64,000 nt of DNA from Histoplasma ohiense (lineage: Eukaryota > Ascomycota > Eurotiomycetes > Onygenales > Ajellomycetaceae). The translations under genes were made by a program, and so were the position numbers. The notes under the pieces are model-generated. The model saw only the letters and a program-made list of their open reading frames with translations. It had not been told where the DNA came from and ran no database searches. The stretch spans positions 7,656,001 to 7,720,000 of the forward strand of contig JAEVHH010000002.1 of assembly GCA_017607445.1 (NCBI GenBank), written 5' to 3'. Positions 23,202 through 35,336 of this stretch are shown here, piece by piece. Position 1 is the stretch's first letter; each line of letters begins with the position of its first letter.

Positions 23202-24744
23202 ATGTCGGCCAAGTCAATCCTCGAGGCTGATGGCAAGGCCATTCTCAACTACCACCTCACCAGAAGCAAAGTCATTAAGCCCTCCCCTCTGTCGCCTCCT
23301 CAAACTCACAACCCCCCTCCAAAGCTCGCCTCCCTCTACTTCCCGGAAGACTCCTCCGTCGAAGCTGTCCTCGACCAGGCTGAGAGCACCTATCCCTGGC
23401 TTCTCACAAAGGACGTCCGCCTCGTCGCGAAACCAGACCAATTGATCAAACGGCGGGGAAAGAGTGGGCTTTTGGCTCTGAATAAGACATGGCCGGAGGC
23501 CAGAGCTTGGATTGCTGAGCGTGCTGGCAAAGAACAGAAAGTAGAGACTGTCACTGGTGTTCTCAGACAGTTCCTCGTGGAGCCATTTGTACCCCATCCC
23601 CAAGAAACAGAATATTATATCAACATTAACTCTGTGCGAGAGGTAAGCAACATGTGTATCCACTCTCAAATTAAATGAGACAAAAGAGAACAGGGGGGAA
23701 AGTTAATTAACTAACTAACTACAGGGTGACTGGATACTATTCACCCACGAAGGAGGCGTGGACGTGGGGGACGTCGACTCCAAAGCTGAGAAACTACTCA
23801 TCCCCGTTGACCTCAAGAACTATCCCTCCAACGACGAAATCGCCGCAACCCTCCTAAGCAAAATCCCCCAGGGCCTTCACAATGTGCTGGTCGACTTCAT
23901 CACCCGCCTCTACGCTGTCTACGTCGACTGCCAATTCACCTACCTCGAAATAAACCCCCTCGTCGTCATCCCCAATGCCACAAAGACCTCCGCTGCAGTC
24001 CATTTCCTCGACCTCGCCGCAAAATTAGACCAAACCGCTGAATTCGAATGTGGCACCAAATGGGCCATGGCCCGCTCCCCCGCTGCCCTTGGCACCCCAA
24101 ATGCACCCAGGACAGACGGAAAAGTAACCATCGACGCTGGCCCGCCCATGGAATTCCCGGCCCCCTTCGGTCGCGAACTTAGCAAGGAAGAAAAATTTAT
24201 CGCGGACATGGACGCAAAGACAGGCGCCTCGCTCAAACTCACCGTCCTCAACGCCAATGGTCGCATCTGGACCCTCGTCGCTGGCGGCGGTGCTTCCGTC
24301 GTCTACGCCGATGCGATCGCCTCCGCCGGCTTTGTGGCTGACCTGGCCAACTACGGCGAATACTCCGGGGCCCCCACCGAGACGCAGACGTTCAACTACG
24401 CGCGCACGATCCTGGACCTGATGCTGCGCGCCCCCATGCATCCGCAGGGCAAAGTGCTGTTTATTGGCGGTGGCATTGCGAACTTCACCAACGTCGCGTC
24501 GACCTTCAAGGGCGTTATTCGCGCGCTGAGGGAGGTGGCGTCCATCCTTGTGGAGCATAAAGTGCAGATCTGGGTGAGACGGGCCGGCCCCAATTATCAG
24601 GAGGGCCTGAAGAACATCAAGGCCGTTGGCGAGGAGTTGGGTCTTGATATGCATGTTTACGGGCCGGAGATGCATGTTAGCGGCATTGTGCCGTTGGCGT
24701 TGTTGGGGAAGAAGACGGACGTCAAGGAATTTGGGACGGCGTAA
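23202..24744 (+). CDS. acl2: ATP-citrate lyase subunit 2 (ATP-grasp half)
   Basis: Exons 23202-23642 and 23725-24744 join in phase 0 (donor GTAAGC, acceptor CTACAG), giving 486 residues. The start MSAKSILEADGKAILNYHL matches the conserved N-terminus of fungal homologues; the frame is open upstream but other ATGs fall in a poorly conserved, Ser-rich leader. It carries the ATP-grasp and succinyl-CoA synthetase beta-like fold (LIKRRGKSGLLALNKTW, the FVDCQ-like VYVDCQFTYLEINPLVV, GGGIANFTNVASTFKG, HVYGPEMHVSGIVPLAL). It forms the active heteromer with subunit 1. Length equals known fungal proteins (about 485). The coding sequence is GC-rich at third positions, more than most neighbours, as expected for a highly expressed gene. 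Confidence 0.96.
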
Positions 24745-26594
24745 TGGTGGTGGTGGTGTCTGTGTGTGGCTTTTGTGTGTTTTTCTTCGACCTTGGTCTC
24801 CCCACCCTCTAAATCTACTTTTCTAGAAAAATTTAATGCTTTTCGTGTGGTTTCCCGGTGCAGGGATGATTGGTTGATTGATTAATATATAGATAGATGA
24901 ATGGATGGATGGATGGATGGATGAGGCTGGATGAGGCTGGATGAGGCTGGATGCAAGGGAATCGGAGCTTAACTTCACCGGACATGAAATGAGATGGACA
25001 ACGACAAAATAATACGTACATGAGCAAAAATAAATATACACAACACAGAACATATTAGCGCGCGCGACATGGGAATGAAAACCTTCAAAGAATTGCTTGC
25101 TTTCCGTTGGTGATATCTCCGGTGCCTATCCCCCTTCTCCAATTGAAAGAGCAGTCTCCACAAGGGGTATTGTATTCTATTTCACCCCATTCAGGGGGGA
25201 ATAAGAACCAGCAGTAGTTTTGGTCTCTTCATCGACTCAATCACACGCCCAACTCCTCATGGAACTGCCTGGCCTGGTGGATTTACCAAGATCTCCCAGG
25301 TAGGACCAACGTGAAGCGGGATAAACAATTATGCCCTCCGCCATTCGGATTGTTTTCGTGGTGTATGATGAACGAAAACATCAGAAGAGGGATAGAAATA
25401 ATCTCACTCTCTGAGCACAACCAACTCTGAACGAATGGTCAGCTTTTACCAGTCTCTTTCATGCAACTGGAGAAAGGCCATTGAGACAGGTAGGCTGGTA
25501 GGCTTGAGGAAGATAGATATCCAATCTTCGGAACAGTTTCCAATCCTGATAGACACTTCGCGCTTCGCAAAAATTCCGAACCGCGCAGGGGCATCCTGTT
25601 TGAATATCATACACCAATGCTGTGGAGCAGAAGATCGTCCGGTGAGGTGTTTGAAGTGTTCCCTGGTATTTGGCAGATGCATTAACCTTTTCGCACGAAT
25701 ACGTGCACATGGAAATATGTGCAAACCTTACCTTCTTGCAGCTGTGCTCTCGAAATCTCAAATATTCAGCCATTGTTTGAGATTGTGCTCAACGGGAATC
25801 TTTGGCGAAGGATATGGTTTTGTCTCCCATCTTGTGGGTTACCATGTCTGTTGGCAGTTTCCATCGGTCTCTCATTCAGTATAACTATACTCAACTGCTG
25901 ATTATACCAATTTGCCTCAGATCCTTAATAGGACATTCATTACATACTGTTGCTGCGAAGCATGACGTCACTTATGCCAGAAGTTATTCATGGATGTTTT
26001 CATCTTAAGTTCAATATATGTTCATGAATCCCAGAGTGGCTCCTCTACGTAGTATTCATGCAGATACTTATCACTGAGGAAAAAGCCAGCTATTAACACT
26101 GCGCCTATAGGTGTTACCAGGCAAGGGATCGTTGTGCGATTCTTTGTAGTTGAAGTCAGCCACCAGCCAGTGTTAAGTGTATGCAACTGAGCAACTGCAA
26201 ACAGCCTCAGGAGAGGGGAGAAGGATAATCGGGCACAGAACCCTGGGAATCGAAGCACAACCTTTGATACAATGCTGGTATTCCATTCGCGACTTGTCTG
26301 AGGCGCGCTTCACACATACAGCGTATGTGAGAAAGTTTCCACATAGCAGAACGACACAGTCGCCCCATCATGGATTCGAGCTGGCTTTCAGGCAAAACAG
26401 CCGACCATCCGCCCACATTCGGCGCATTGTGTGACCAGAGGACCGTGGTTTTCAAGTGTCTTTGAGGCGATCAAAAGAATCCTATAAAGATCAAGAGCTC
26501 CTGAAATAATGAAAATGGTTTCTTCCATGGTTTACAAACCATTCTACCCATCTCTTCAGAACTGGTGACTTCTTCATCTTCACAGGTTATCACG
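24745..26594. other. gene-poor region downstream of acl2
   Basis: No convincing gene. Frames of up to 149 codons (for example 25435-25884) overlap on both strands, have no domain and lack the codon bias of neighbours. Tandem repeats lie at 24901-24950. Confidence 0.4.
24901..24950. repeat. (ATGG)5 followed by (ATGAGGCTGG)3
   Basis: Five tetranucleotide copies at 24901-24920 run directly into three perfect 10-bp copies at 24921-24950, about 160-200 bp past the acl2 stop. The 10-mer contains the unit TGG and may have grown from the tetramer tract. Confidence 0.85.
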
Positions 26595-27297
26595 ATGAAG
26601 GCCTTCATTTCTTTGACAAGGTTTGCTCTTGCTTTCTTTCCCCCGTTCTCATCTGCAGTTTTGCCGAATCAAAGTTCGAACCTCGACTTTTCCCCATTCG
26701 GCCTTTTCGCCATTAGCCCTCGAGGCTTCATACCTAAAATCCAGGGCAAGCTCCAGATTGCGAGCGATGCTGTGATGATTGGGCCGGCTCAAGGTGCTAG
26801 GGATTTTACAGCTGTGAGAGCTCCACCATCTCCTCCATAATTTCCTCTCCCCTATCCTTGTCCTACGAATGCGCGCCCAGGGAGGGGCGGCGGGAGGGGC
26901 GTTGATATTCTAACAGAAGAGGAGAAAGTATATCTACCCACTCCCGAAGGGCGAAATGAAGATCAGTGGTGGCGAAGATGGGCGCTTCTTCTTGGATCCC
27001 GGTAGCCATCATCCTACACCAGGGTACCATACCCTCAAATTTGGCCGTACGAGCAGCGCCCAGAGCAGCTCCCATGGCTTTTCTATTATGAATACCGGTT
27101 GTGGTCCGCATTGTGGCGGGCCGCAACTCGTACATGATGCGGCGGACAAGGGCGATGGCACCCCGGGGAATTGGCTTGCGTACCCTCTCGACGGAGCCAA
27201 TGGCAAGAGCGGATACTCGATTCATTGGATTCCTGGAGGTCCATTTCCGGAGGGCCATAAGCTCATTTACTTGATGTGTGAGCCTGCTCCACAATGA
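26595..27297 (+). CDS. small secreted protein resembling the PhiA cell-wall family
   Basis: Exons 26595-26813 and 26917-27297 join in phase 0 across a 103-bp intron (donor GTGAGA, acceptor TAACAG), giving 199 residues. The N-terminus (MKAFISLTRFALAFFPPFSSA) is a signal peptide with likely cleavage after SSA. Next comes FSPFGLFAISPRG, which resembles the FGVVAIRSGS segment that opens mature PhiA-like proteins, and later SGGEDGRFFLDPG and SSSHGFSIMNTG fit the same layout. Three Cys follow (two in CGPHC) with one near the C-terminus. PhiA proteins are secreted phialide and cell-wall proteins of Aspergillus-type fungi. Similarity is by eye and partial; the secreted nature is more secure than the family. 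It sits alone in a gene-poor stretch. Confidence 0.5.
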
Positions 27298-30109
27298 AAT
27301 TCTTCTTAGATCTTGTTCGTCGACATGTGAATTTCGACGATTTTGTGGAATGCGGTGCTCAATTGAGAGGAAAGGGGGATGGATAATTGCACACGGCCAA
27401 GGGTCACTAAATTTTTATAGGTATAGTGAAAACAGGGCATTACATATAAAAACACTGCTCTTTGCTGTGCTTTTATATCAGGTATGGAGATATCAGTATC
27501 TAGAGTCCTCCTACTCTAGTATCTCTTACTATAACATGATGTAGCATGGCTAATTGAGCAGGGGCGATTGGGTCTTCTTTCTTCCACATAAGGGCATGGG
27601 GATGTATGTACTTTGCTAAAGTTTGCTATTGATCAATTCATCGAGAAACTTGTGTCATAGATAGACCTTTTGTAACTATGCGAAGCTTGCCATTGGACTA
27701 CCTTGGCACTTAAATCTTAAAGTTTTAACTTTAGACAAAAGGGAATTACGCACTCATCACTCTCATCACCTTCGATAAAGATCATCTCCAGTTCGTGTTT
27801 AGCCTCACCACGATCATGGTCTGTAATGACAACATCATCGAGTAAAGACTCCAACACATTGAGGACCCACTGCTAGCAGCCCCCAATGGTAGATTTCATT
27901 ATCAACTGCCTGGGAACTAACTACCACATGATAGCCTTCGATATCATAAATATCCACCACCAAGATATTGTCAACATGGCGATTGGTATTTTCTGGGCGG
28001 TTTGTTTCCTCATACTTCAAATTTTGGATTCTCCTTTATATCAAGATTTACTTCTTTTGGAAGAACAGCATCGTACACGAGTGCGATGGGCACTGTCATA
28101 GGGGGGCGTTTTTACAGTTACCCATGTGTCCTTCGTCTCCAAGTATCAATGCCATCAAGGATCGTTGAGACCCTGTTCCTCAATATCTATACTCACCATA
28201 CGGAGTATGCAGTGAACACCATCGCACCTACAAAGGGCTTGGCTCAAACGGTTATCCCATCGTCAAGCAGCCGATGGTCTCAAGTGATGTCATTTCATAC
28301 AAAGCATACCCTGTCGAAGACAACAATAACTTTTCCATTACTGTGGAACGCGCGTACATATTCCCCCCTGTATGGCTGCGAATATTGAAAGATGCTGCAT
28401 GTATCGATACATCTTCCTAGCACCATTGCTAGATATCCCGACGTCTAACTAAGCCCACCTACGGAGTATATCTATAATCTGCGGCAATCCGTGCCTCTTA
28501 CAGGTTTGGCATTTTTAGCACTACTCAAAAAAAAAAATAAATAAATAAAAAGAAATTGGACCCAATTCTCGAGCGCCCGAGGTGACTACCGAGTTATCGG
28601 GTGTGACCGTGCCCTGGCAATGAGCTATGTAATAAATAATAACGCATGGAGTTAACTCCATAATTCGCACAGAAAGGTAGTGAGTGATGCTTTTGCGCTT
28701 GATCCCCTACGTATGAAGTAAATATAGGCAGAAAAGGAGTCTTCGATGATGTAGGCTAAATAGGGATCAGACGTATGATGAATTCGCCTGTGCGATAGAA
28801 ATATCTAGTGCTAACTAGAGCTCCCGCTCTCCTCCTTTTTAGGATCTACACCCCCCCCCCCCACCATAAAATTACATGTGCTAGCCCGTATCTCCCACAC
28901 ATCTCCCACACATCTCCCACACGTCTCTGAATACTCCGAATGCTCCAGAGACAGTGATTTTGTCATATTTCTCAGAGCTCTATTCCTTAGCTAACCTAGA
29001 TTCTAACTCTAGATCACTAATTCTAACTCATAACTACTTTTCAGATATTGAAGAGCTCTGAGTGTTGAAGTATGAGGACTGATTAATAATATATACTGAG
29101 AGTGTGTAAAAGATGTTTAGTGTGTAAATTTTAGTAAGAGAGTGAAGAGCTGAGTATGGTTTATTTTTCAGATCCGCTTTCAATAAACCACGTTCAACTG
29201 TAACCTGTCAGTCAGATGGCGAAGCATAACCTCGGTTGACTAGGGGTTATAACACCTCGCCAATCAACGGTCAACGTCTCAGCTGAGGTATTAACAAGGT
29301 AACCCTTATACGGAGTAGTGATGAGCTACTGGGGAAAGAACCAAAGAAAAAACCCATTGGACAAATGTGAAATCCCCCGGCAAAAATTGAACTGCGCACC
29401 GTGATTACAGGGTGGTATGGGGCCCGGGAACAACCTTGCCACTGTGAACCCGTCAGCAACAGTCAAAGAAGTTTCAGATCTCTCCATTATTCCTTGATTT
29501 TGATGGTTCCGCTCTTGCTGGGAATAGGAATAAGAGGTAATAAAGGTCATATCGGCTAATTTTTTTCAAAAAGAGTGCATACTATTGCCAAGAATCTTAC
29601 GAAAAACCGGGGGATTCATGGCTGAGAGGAAGAGGTCCTGATTTTCTTATTTTATAATTTGACAGCTGAAAGACAACATCCCAGCATCATCATCATCCTC
29701 GTTAACGACAACTACCTGACTGACTGATTACCGCAGTCTGCCCGGAAAGAAGCAAAATAAAGTGGCACTAAGAATCATTATTGATTGTAATCGATATTCT
29801 TTCCATTGCGCTTGTTTCTTACCCTCCGATAGTGCACCCTGCGCTATTGACGCAGAATTGGCTCCAATGGAACGGGCAAATAAAATGGGCGAGGTACTCG
29901 GAGTCCATATGTACAGGTACGGTACAAATATTTCCAGAACCAAGAAATAAGGCGTAAAAATAAGTAGAAGGAATGTAGAGAAAGTATACAAGTCGCAACT
30001 GGGGGTGTGATACGATGGATTTTGGCCACAAGTGGATTAGAAAAGCAAAAGGTGGAAAAAACCTTGATATTAATTTGCTTTTTGCACCAATGGGAACCGA
30101 TGAGAGATA

Positions 30110-30140
<31 letters not shown>

Positions 30141-30436
30141 GGGTGGTATATATATTAGGCCAAAAATGGATTTTTCTCTGCCCGAAAGCAATTGTTGATG
30201 TGTAGAGCGTAATACGAGCAAAATATCTTTATACATACTCGGACAACAGTCCAGTGGGGGAAAGGGGGGGGAATTAGAGCAGTTTTAAAGGCAAAAAGAA
30301 AAAACAAAAAACAAAAAACGTAGCTAAACTGCGGCCAGTACAACGATGATAGCTTAAACCCGGCGATAGAACAGAAATCCAACATTCCCATCCATCCGAT
30401 AGTTATCGATGATGTGCCTGGGATCCCAAGTATAAT
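27298..30436. other. long gene-poor region with simple repeats
   Basis: 3.1 kb without a supported gene. It contains several TACGGAGTA motifs (28199-28207, 28460-28468, 29309-29317), a run of 12 C at 28851-28862, an 11-bp minisatellite at 28891-28923 and A-rich tracts near 28527-28550 and 30109-30140. Open frames are short and overlap on both strands. Confidence 0.45.
28891..28923. repeat. 11-bp minisatellite, three copies
   Basis: Three tandem copies of TCTCCCACACA (the last with one change), followed by a partial fourth, shortly after a 12-C run. Confidence 0.8.
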
Positions 30437-31142
30437 TTACAGGTAAGCAGCAAGGGCAAGGAGGGCGGCAGCAATGCCTCCAATGTTGGCATTGAGGTTG
30501 GAGCCAGCGCCAGGAGCAGGTGTGTCAGTGCCCGTAGGGGTAGGGATGGTGTAAGAACCGGTACCAGTGGGTTTTTGAGTCTGGCCTTCAGTCGCGCTTG
30601 GGGTTGTAACTGGGGCAGACTCGGTGGGATATGGGGTGGGGTTTCCGGTGGGAGACTCGGTGGGGGCACCTGTTGGCTGCGCAGAGCTGCCGGTGGCGGA
30701 GCCAGTGCCAACGGGGGGAAGTACGATGGGGACACCAGCTGCGGAGCATTGGGAGACGACGAGGTTGGAGACGGCTAAACAGGAACATTAGATGAAAGAA
30801 TATCCAGTCGGGCCCGAAGGAATAGATTTTTATTTTTTTTTTAATTCTTTCCCCTCAACTTACAGGCTTGGTCTTGCGGTGGACAGGCGGCCTCAACGCA
30901 AGGGGTGATCTTTGCTGGAAGGCTTGGCACCTTGCAGTGGCAGGCGAAGTCGGTTATGTTTGAGCAACCATCGCTACCGAGGGCTTCGGCGAAGCATTGA
31001 AACTATTAACCCGGTCAGTTTCTGGATGCTTTTCCAGTGTTCAGAATTGAATTCGACATACGGCGCACTGAGGAATGTCAGGGAGCTGAGCATTGGCGAG
31101 GCTGGCCGCAACAAGGGCGATGAGAGCGTGGGAGAACTGCAT
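30437..31142 (-). CDS. CFEM-domain GPI-anchored surface protein
   Basis: Three exons, 31142-31062, 31002-30864 and 30774-30437, encode 185 residues (phases 0 and 1). The start MQFSHALIALVAASLANAQ is a signal peptide. The CFEM domain follows with eight Cys at residues 26, 30, 40, 48, 50, 62, 67 and 83, including PQCAFQCF, the DFACHC box and TPCVEAAC. Asp45 occupies the place of the axial haem ligand known in Candida Csa2. A Thr/Pro/Ser-rich stalk of about 75 residues comes next, then a hydrophobic tail (IGGIAAALLALAAYL) ending at the stop, which is a GPI-anchor signal. No ATG lies in the frame of exons 2 and 3, and another frame (30403-30735) is open over the stalk, so the gene is easy to miss. 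CFEM proteins take part in haem-iron capture or wall function; which applies here cannot be told. Confidence 0.88.
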
Positions 31143-32382
31143 CTTGGAAAATATATTAAAAGGTCTATATAGACAAAAGCGAAAAACCTTTGTTTGTTGG
31201 AATATGCTATAATATAAAACGACCGGCTTGATTGAAGCAGAAAAAGAGTGTTCGAGAATGAAGAGATTAAAAAAAAAAAAAAAAAAAAAGACTGAAAAAG
31301 ACTGAAAAAGGGGACGCGGAACGCCTCTTATACTTGGGACATTGGCGGGTTCGTTCTGTCTCTTGAGGGCTTGGGCTTAGTCACATGCAACGGACTCGGT
31401 TATGTTGCCAACCCAGCCAAGATATCAAACAACGATGACCATGCTACGCACCGCTAGCCGGTCCCTGCCCCACAGCTAAGTGTGACAACAAAACTGGGAA
31501 TTTGGGAATTTGGAAATTTGGAACGCGGCCTGCGACTGGGAGGGGCAGAGAATCCCAGCCTGTGGAGCGTGGCGAATCATTGTTTGACGCCAATCGATAT
31601 TTTGGGCCCTGCAGGGAAAAATTGTGCCCCTTCTAGTGATCACCAATGGAGCTTGGTTTCTCTTGTCAGTTTTGTCGATGTTTTCGTGAATTGTGCTCAA
31701 GGGGTCCTTGAACTGATAGTACCGGATTCTGTCAGTTCCCAAAATACACCTTGATGCTTGAATTCAAATTCAGTACAACGGAGACGCATGGATTCCAAAA
31801 AAGGAACGACTGAGCACGGCTGAGCACAGAGAAATATAATGGTCAACGGCAATTCCTCCAAACTAACCCTCCGCAGCTGCACCTTATTCCATTCGGGGGG
31901 TTCAGTGAGATTTTGCTATGTAATTTGCAAAAGAAAAGGAGCTTCTCTCCGAAGAGTTTCATCAGGATTTTGGTGTCCAATTTCCCCCCAGAGTCTGGCA
32001 GGGCATCCCCCAGCCAAAAATGATTGGCGCTCCAAGGACCAATGGTTCGTACTCCTTTGATTCGTCAAGTTTTGCCAGAGATCCTTGACAATCTCTCCGT
32101 TGATCAATGATCGTTCTGGCCGAAGCGTGTTAGCTTCGGAAGAGCCTACCACAAATGCAAGTGCTTCAGGGTCGCGCAGAGTTAAAACCACGGGGCGTTG
32201 CAGCTTGCAGGTCCTAATCTCCATTCGCGGAGAACGTCGCCACATATTCATTGCCTTGATTTCCTCTGTAGCTAGGAGTATCTCTCTCGAATAGTCGAAC
32301 CACCGGCTGGTGAATTACGAGGAGAGCAACGAGGATGAAGAATCACAATTTTCGTTCCCGGTGAACAAAATGTTAATATGAT

Positions 32383-32402
32383 GTACTGTGCATGTACAGT
32401 AC
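32383..32402. repeat. 20-bp near-palindrome of TGTAC units
   Basis: GTACTGTGCATGTACAGTAC is self-complementary except for one symmetrical pair. Relatives occur at 35324, 44683, 58777 and 59174. Confidence 0.7.
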
Positions 32403-34079
32403 ATTACAAGTGACAGTGCATGGACAGATCAAGAATTTTAATCGAGCTGATCATATTTCAATAACATCAATAACTTCCCAGCTCTGGGGAATGTTTTATT
32501 TTTATTTTGTCTGCACACGCAACGCAACGGGTGGCTGGCATTATTGGACCACTGAATGAGGAAGTGGTTCGTTGGCTCAGTCCGCCACTGGCCTGGATCC
32601 CGTCTGGCCGTGCTGTCCAACCCCGCAGCTCGAAAAGCATTACGACAGCAACGCCATCATACGGGGCTTGGGCTATTTTAGTTACATTTGGCCTGGGCCT
32701 ATGAATCTTCGTGCGATATCAACAGTAATGTGTTGATATATATACCTCAGAGGGTAGAAAAAGAACAAAAGGCGAAATTTGCCAGCACGGCCATGAATCA
32801 GTCTTAGGGGACAAACACAGCTACAGAAGGGTGTAAGCACTTCCGTGGCCAAGAAGGAGAAAAGCGACCAATGCCATATCAAAATCTGTAGAATATGACA
32901 ATACAGTAGATGAAAATATTATTTGCGGTGACACGGTTGTAGTCTCAGACGGCGGCTGAGGCTATCGGATAATACTTTTGGCAGCCTGGCAGAATCTTCT
33001 CTGGAATGGCATCAGGATCAATCACTGGGCTGTGGCGGCTTTATCGAAGTCCACATCTAAACCTCATCCCGCTAGGAGCCGAGTTTTCGCAGCAAGTTCC
33101 ACAAAATCGGATAGGCTCATGCCTGGTTTATTTTCTTGAATGTATCTTTACTCCCATATTGGCCTCGACGGAGCCCGTGCCTATGTATTTCATCATCGCT
33201 ATGGATTGCTGGAGAGGGATAAACGTGTCAAGCTCCGAAGGATGCGATTTCACTTCCATTTTCACGCCCTGTGCTAAAGTACGTCGCTCGAACGTCTTCC
33301 TATCTCGCGACGACGATTTCCAAACTCAGGTCGAGCTTTAAGGTCTCGCGCGAGGGTTATCGACGAGGCTCTCTTCTCTCAAGACTAGGTACCTGTAGAA
33401 AATCTGTACTTGCGTACCAGCGTAGAGCGAATTTTAGTCCCGAAGTTGAAAATGCATTTTGAATCTCTTGGGGGAGTGGAGGGCTGGTGGCGGGGGAAGG
33501 GGGATGGAATGTTTGATATCAGCCTACGGCCTGAGGGAAAAGGAGGTTGCAGCTGGGCCCACGCCAGCAGCGGCGTGGTTAGCTGCCATGTCACACAAAA
33601 ACACATTGAAAGGAACCGGGGGTGAAAGGTTGGGTAACTATTTGATAACGATCATTGTTTGATTGAAGAAACAATTGACCGAGGAGAGTTCGAGAAGATC
33701 CGTACGTTCGCCGAACCTTTTTAACTTTGCCACCAACCGTGGGAACGGAACCACCATACTAATAAAAGTACTAATAGTACTATCTCATTATCGAAATATT
33801 ACAAAAAGCAGAGAGAGAGCCCAAATTGACACTCAGTATTGAACAGTACCTCAGATTATGAAGAAACTTTTTCAATTCCTAGTACTTATTATGCAAACGT
33901 TTCATGATATGGGATGTAGTAGTCCGCAGTCCCTCGTACTTCATTTTTCACAGAAACACACCCAGCTGTCCAGCTGGCCACATATTCATCTTACTTTTCC
34001 ATCCTAGAAGGGTCCTGTGCCAGAGAACGTGTCTATATTTAGCAAACTTCAAAATCTGGAAGATAAGAACTCACGAACT

Positions 34080-34106
34080 GAGAGAGAGAGAGTGTGTGTG
34101 TGTGTG
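34080..34106. repeat. (AG)n(TG)n compound microsatellite
   Basis: About six AG units run into about seven TG units in non-coding DNA. Confidence 0.8.
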
Positions 34107-35323
34107 AAAGTTACATGATTAGGAAAATGACTAGTTAGGAAAAGATCTGGCTTACGTTGTATTCTCCCATGTGTGGCTATATTTATCTACTCTTCAGCTT
34201 GTACATATCATAAGTCTGGGGACTCAGGCGGAGGAGATCTTGGTGCATTCCATCGTCAGATTTCCCAATTCGATGGCACACGGTGGATTCAATCGTTCAT
34301 CCCGATGGCTTTTCGTCAGCTTTGAATGTTGAAGTATCCATAAGTAGGGATTATCCTCCTTTTTCTGGGGGAAAAGAGCTCCGGGGTTAATTTTTCCCCT
34401 TTCCCCCTTTCTGTCCCTGGATTCCTTGCGTTCGCATTCACCCATGGAGCGTTTTGACCCTTGACCTGTTCCTATATAGGTGCTAGAACCGCGGCTTTAA
34501 TCGAAGACATCGGCTGCATGAACCTCTCAGCAACGCCAATGAATACCCTTGACCATAATAAAGATGCGCCACCGCTGTGTGCTGGAGTGAAAGGATGTCC
34601 CTGCTCTACGCAGTATTCCGGCTGTTGAAATTCGATTTCTCCACGAGGGAGTCATCCCCACAGATGCTCCGACAAGTAGCGGGGCTTTGTGAAAAATGAT
34701 ACAAATAACCTCTTTGTTTTGTCCGCAGCCCTTTGGCATCCGTATTTCGCGAGAAGCAAGGGAGGAATTCTCCAGACATATTTCTGCCAGTATTCTTCTC
34801 TGCCCAGCCCTTCTGTACTTACTCTGTTGGGACTCCAGCAATCCAGGGAATAATGCAAAATCGGTTGAACATGGTTGGCCACAGAACAGACATCCCTAAG
34901 AACAACAAGGGTATCCTATCCCGCTTAGGCCAGACGATCGTGGGGGAGGCAGTTTCGCGACAGTAGACGGCGCATTCCGACTGGGGCCCCGGTACAACTT
35001 GTGGATTTCATCCTTGAAATGCTCATTGAAATCCTTTGGAAAATTGAGATCGGCATCATCCGGCAATTCTTTTCTCGATGATGATAGGTTAGAAAACTAG
35101 AAAACGGGGTTATTTGGGGGATAAGTGGGAGATATTGGCGCTTCTGAAGCTGGGGAAAGAAAAATAAAACCTGCTGGCCTGGCTTCAATGTTGAGCCTCT
35201 TATCCACTGCCGAAAAAAAAAGCACTGGATCATCTGTACGTTCATCAGCAAGAGCATGACTGAGAGCGAAAAAATGGCCGTTGGGTTGGAAGATCCTGAG
35301 AGTTAGCTATATCAAATGCTGTG

Positions 35324-35336
35324 ATGTACAGTACAT
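35324..35336. repeat. 13-bp perfect palindrome ATGTACAGTACAT
   Basis: Exact match to a second copy at 44683-44695. The 13-mer is self-complementary around a central A/T. Confidence 0.8.

Noticed and set aside
24025..24675. 216-codon minus-strand frame
   Set aside because: Antisense shadow of acl2 exon 2; no domain.
25435..25884. 149-codon plus frame in the gene-poor region
   Set aside because: Frames of similar size overlap it on the other strand, it is Cys/Ser-rich without a domain, and no splice partner was found.
28851..28923. C-run and TCTCCCACACA copies considered as a CRISPR or telomere-like array
   Set aside because: Only three contiguous 11-bp copies with no spacers and no match to TTAGGG; it is a minisatellite.
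30403..30735. 110-codon Pro/Leu-rich minus frame
   Set aside because: Same strand as the CFEM gene but the wrong frame; the neighbouring frame gives the Thr/Pro stalk and GPI signal that fit the upstream exons.
31916..32251. 111-codon minus frame
   Set aside because: No domain, no upstream exon, and an overlapping plus frame of similar quality.
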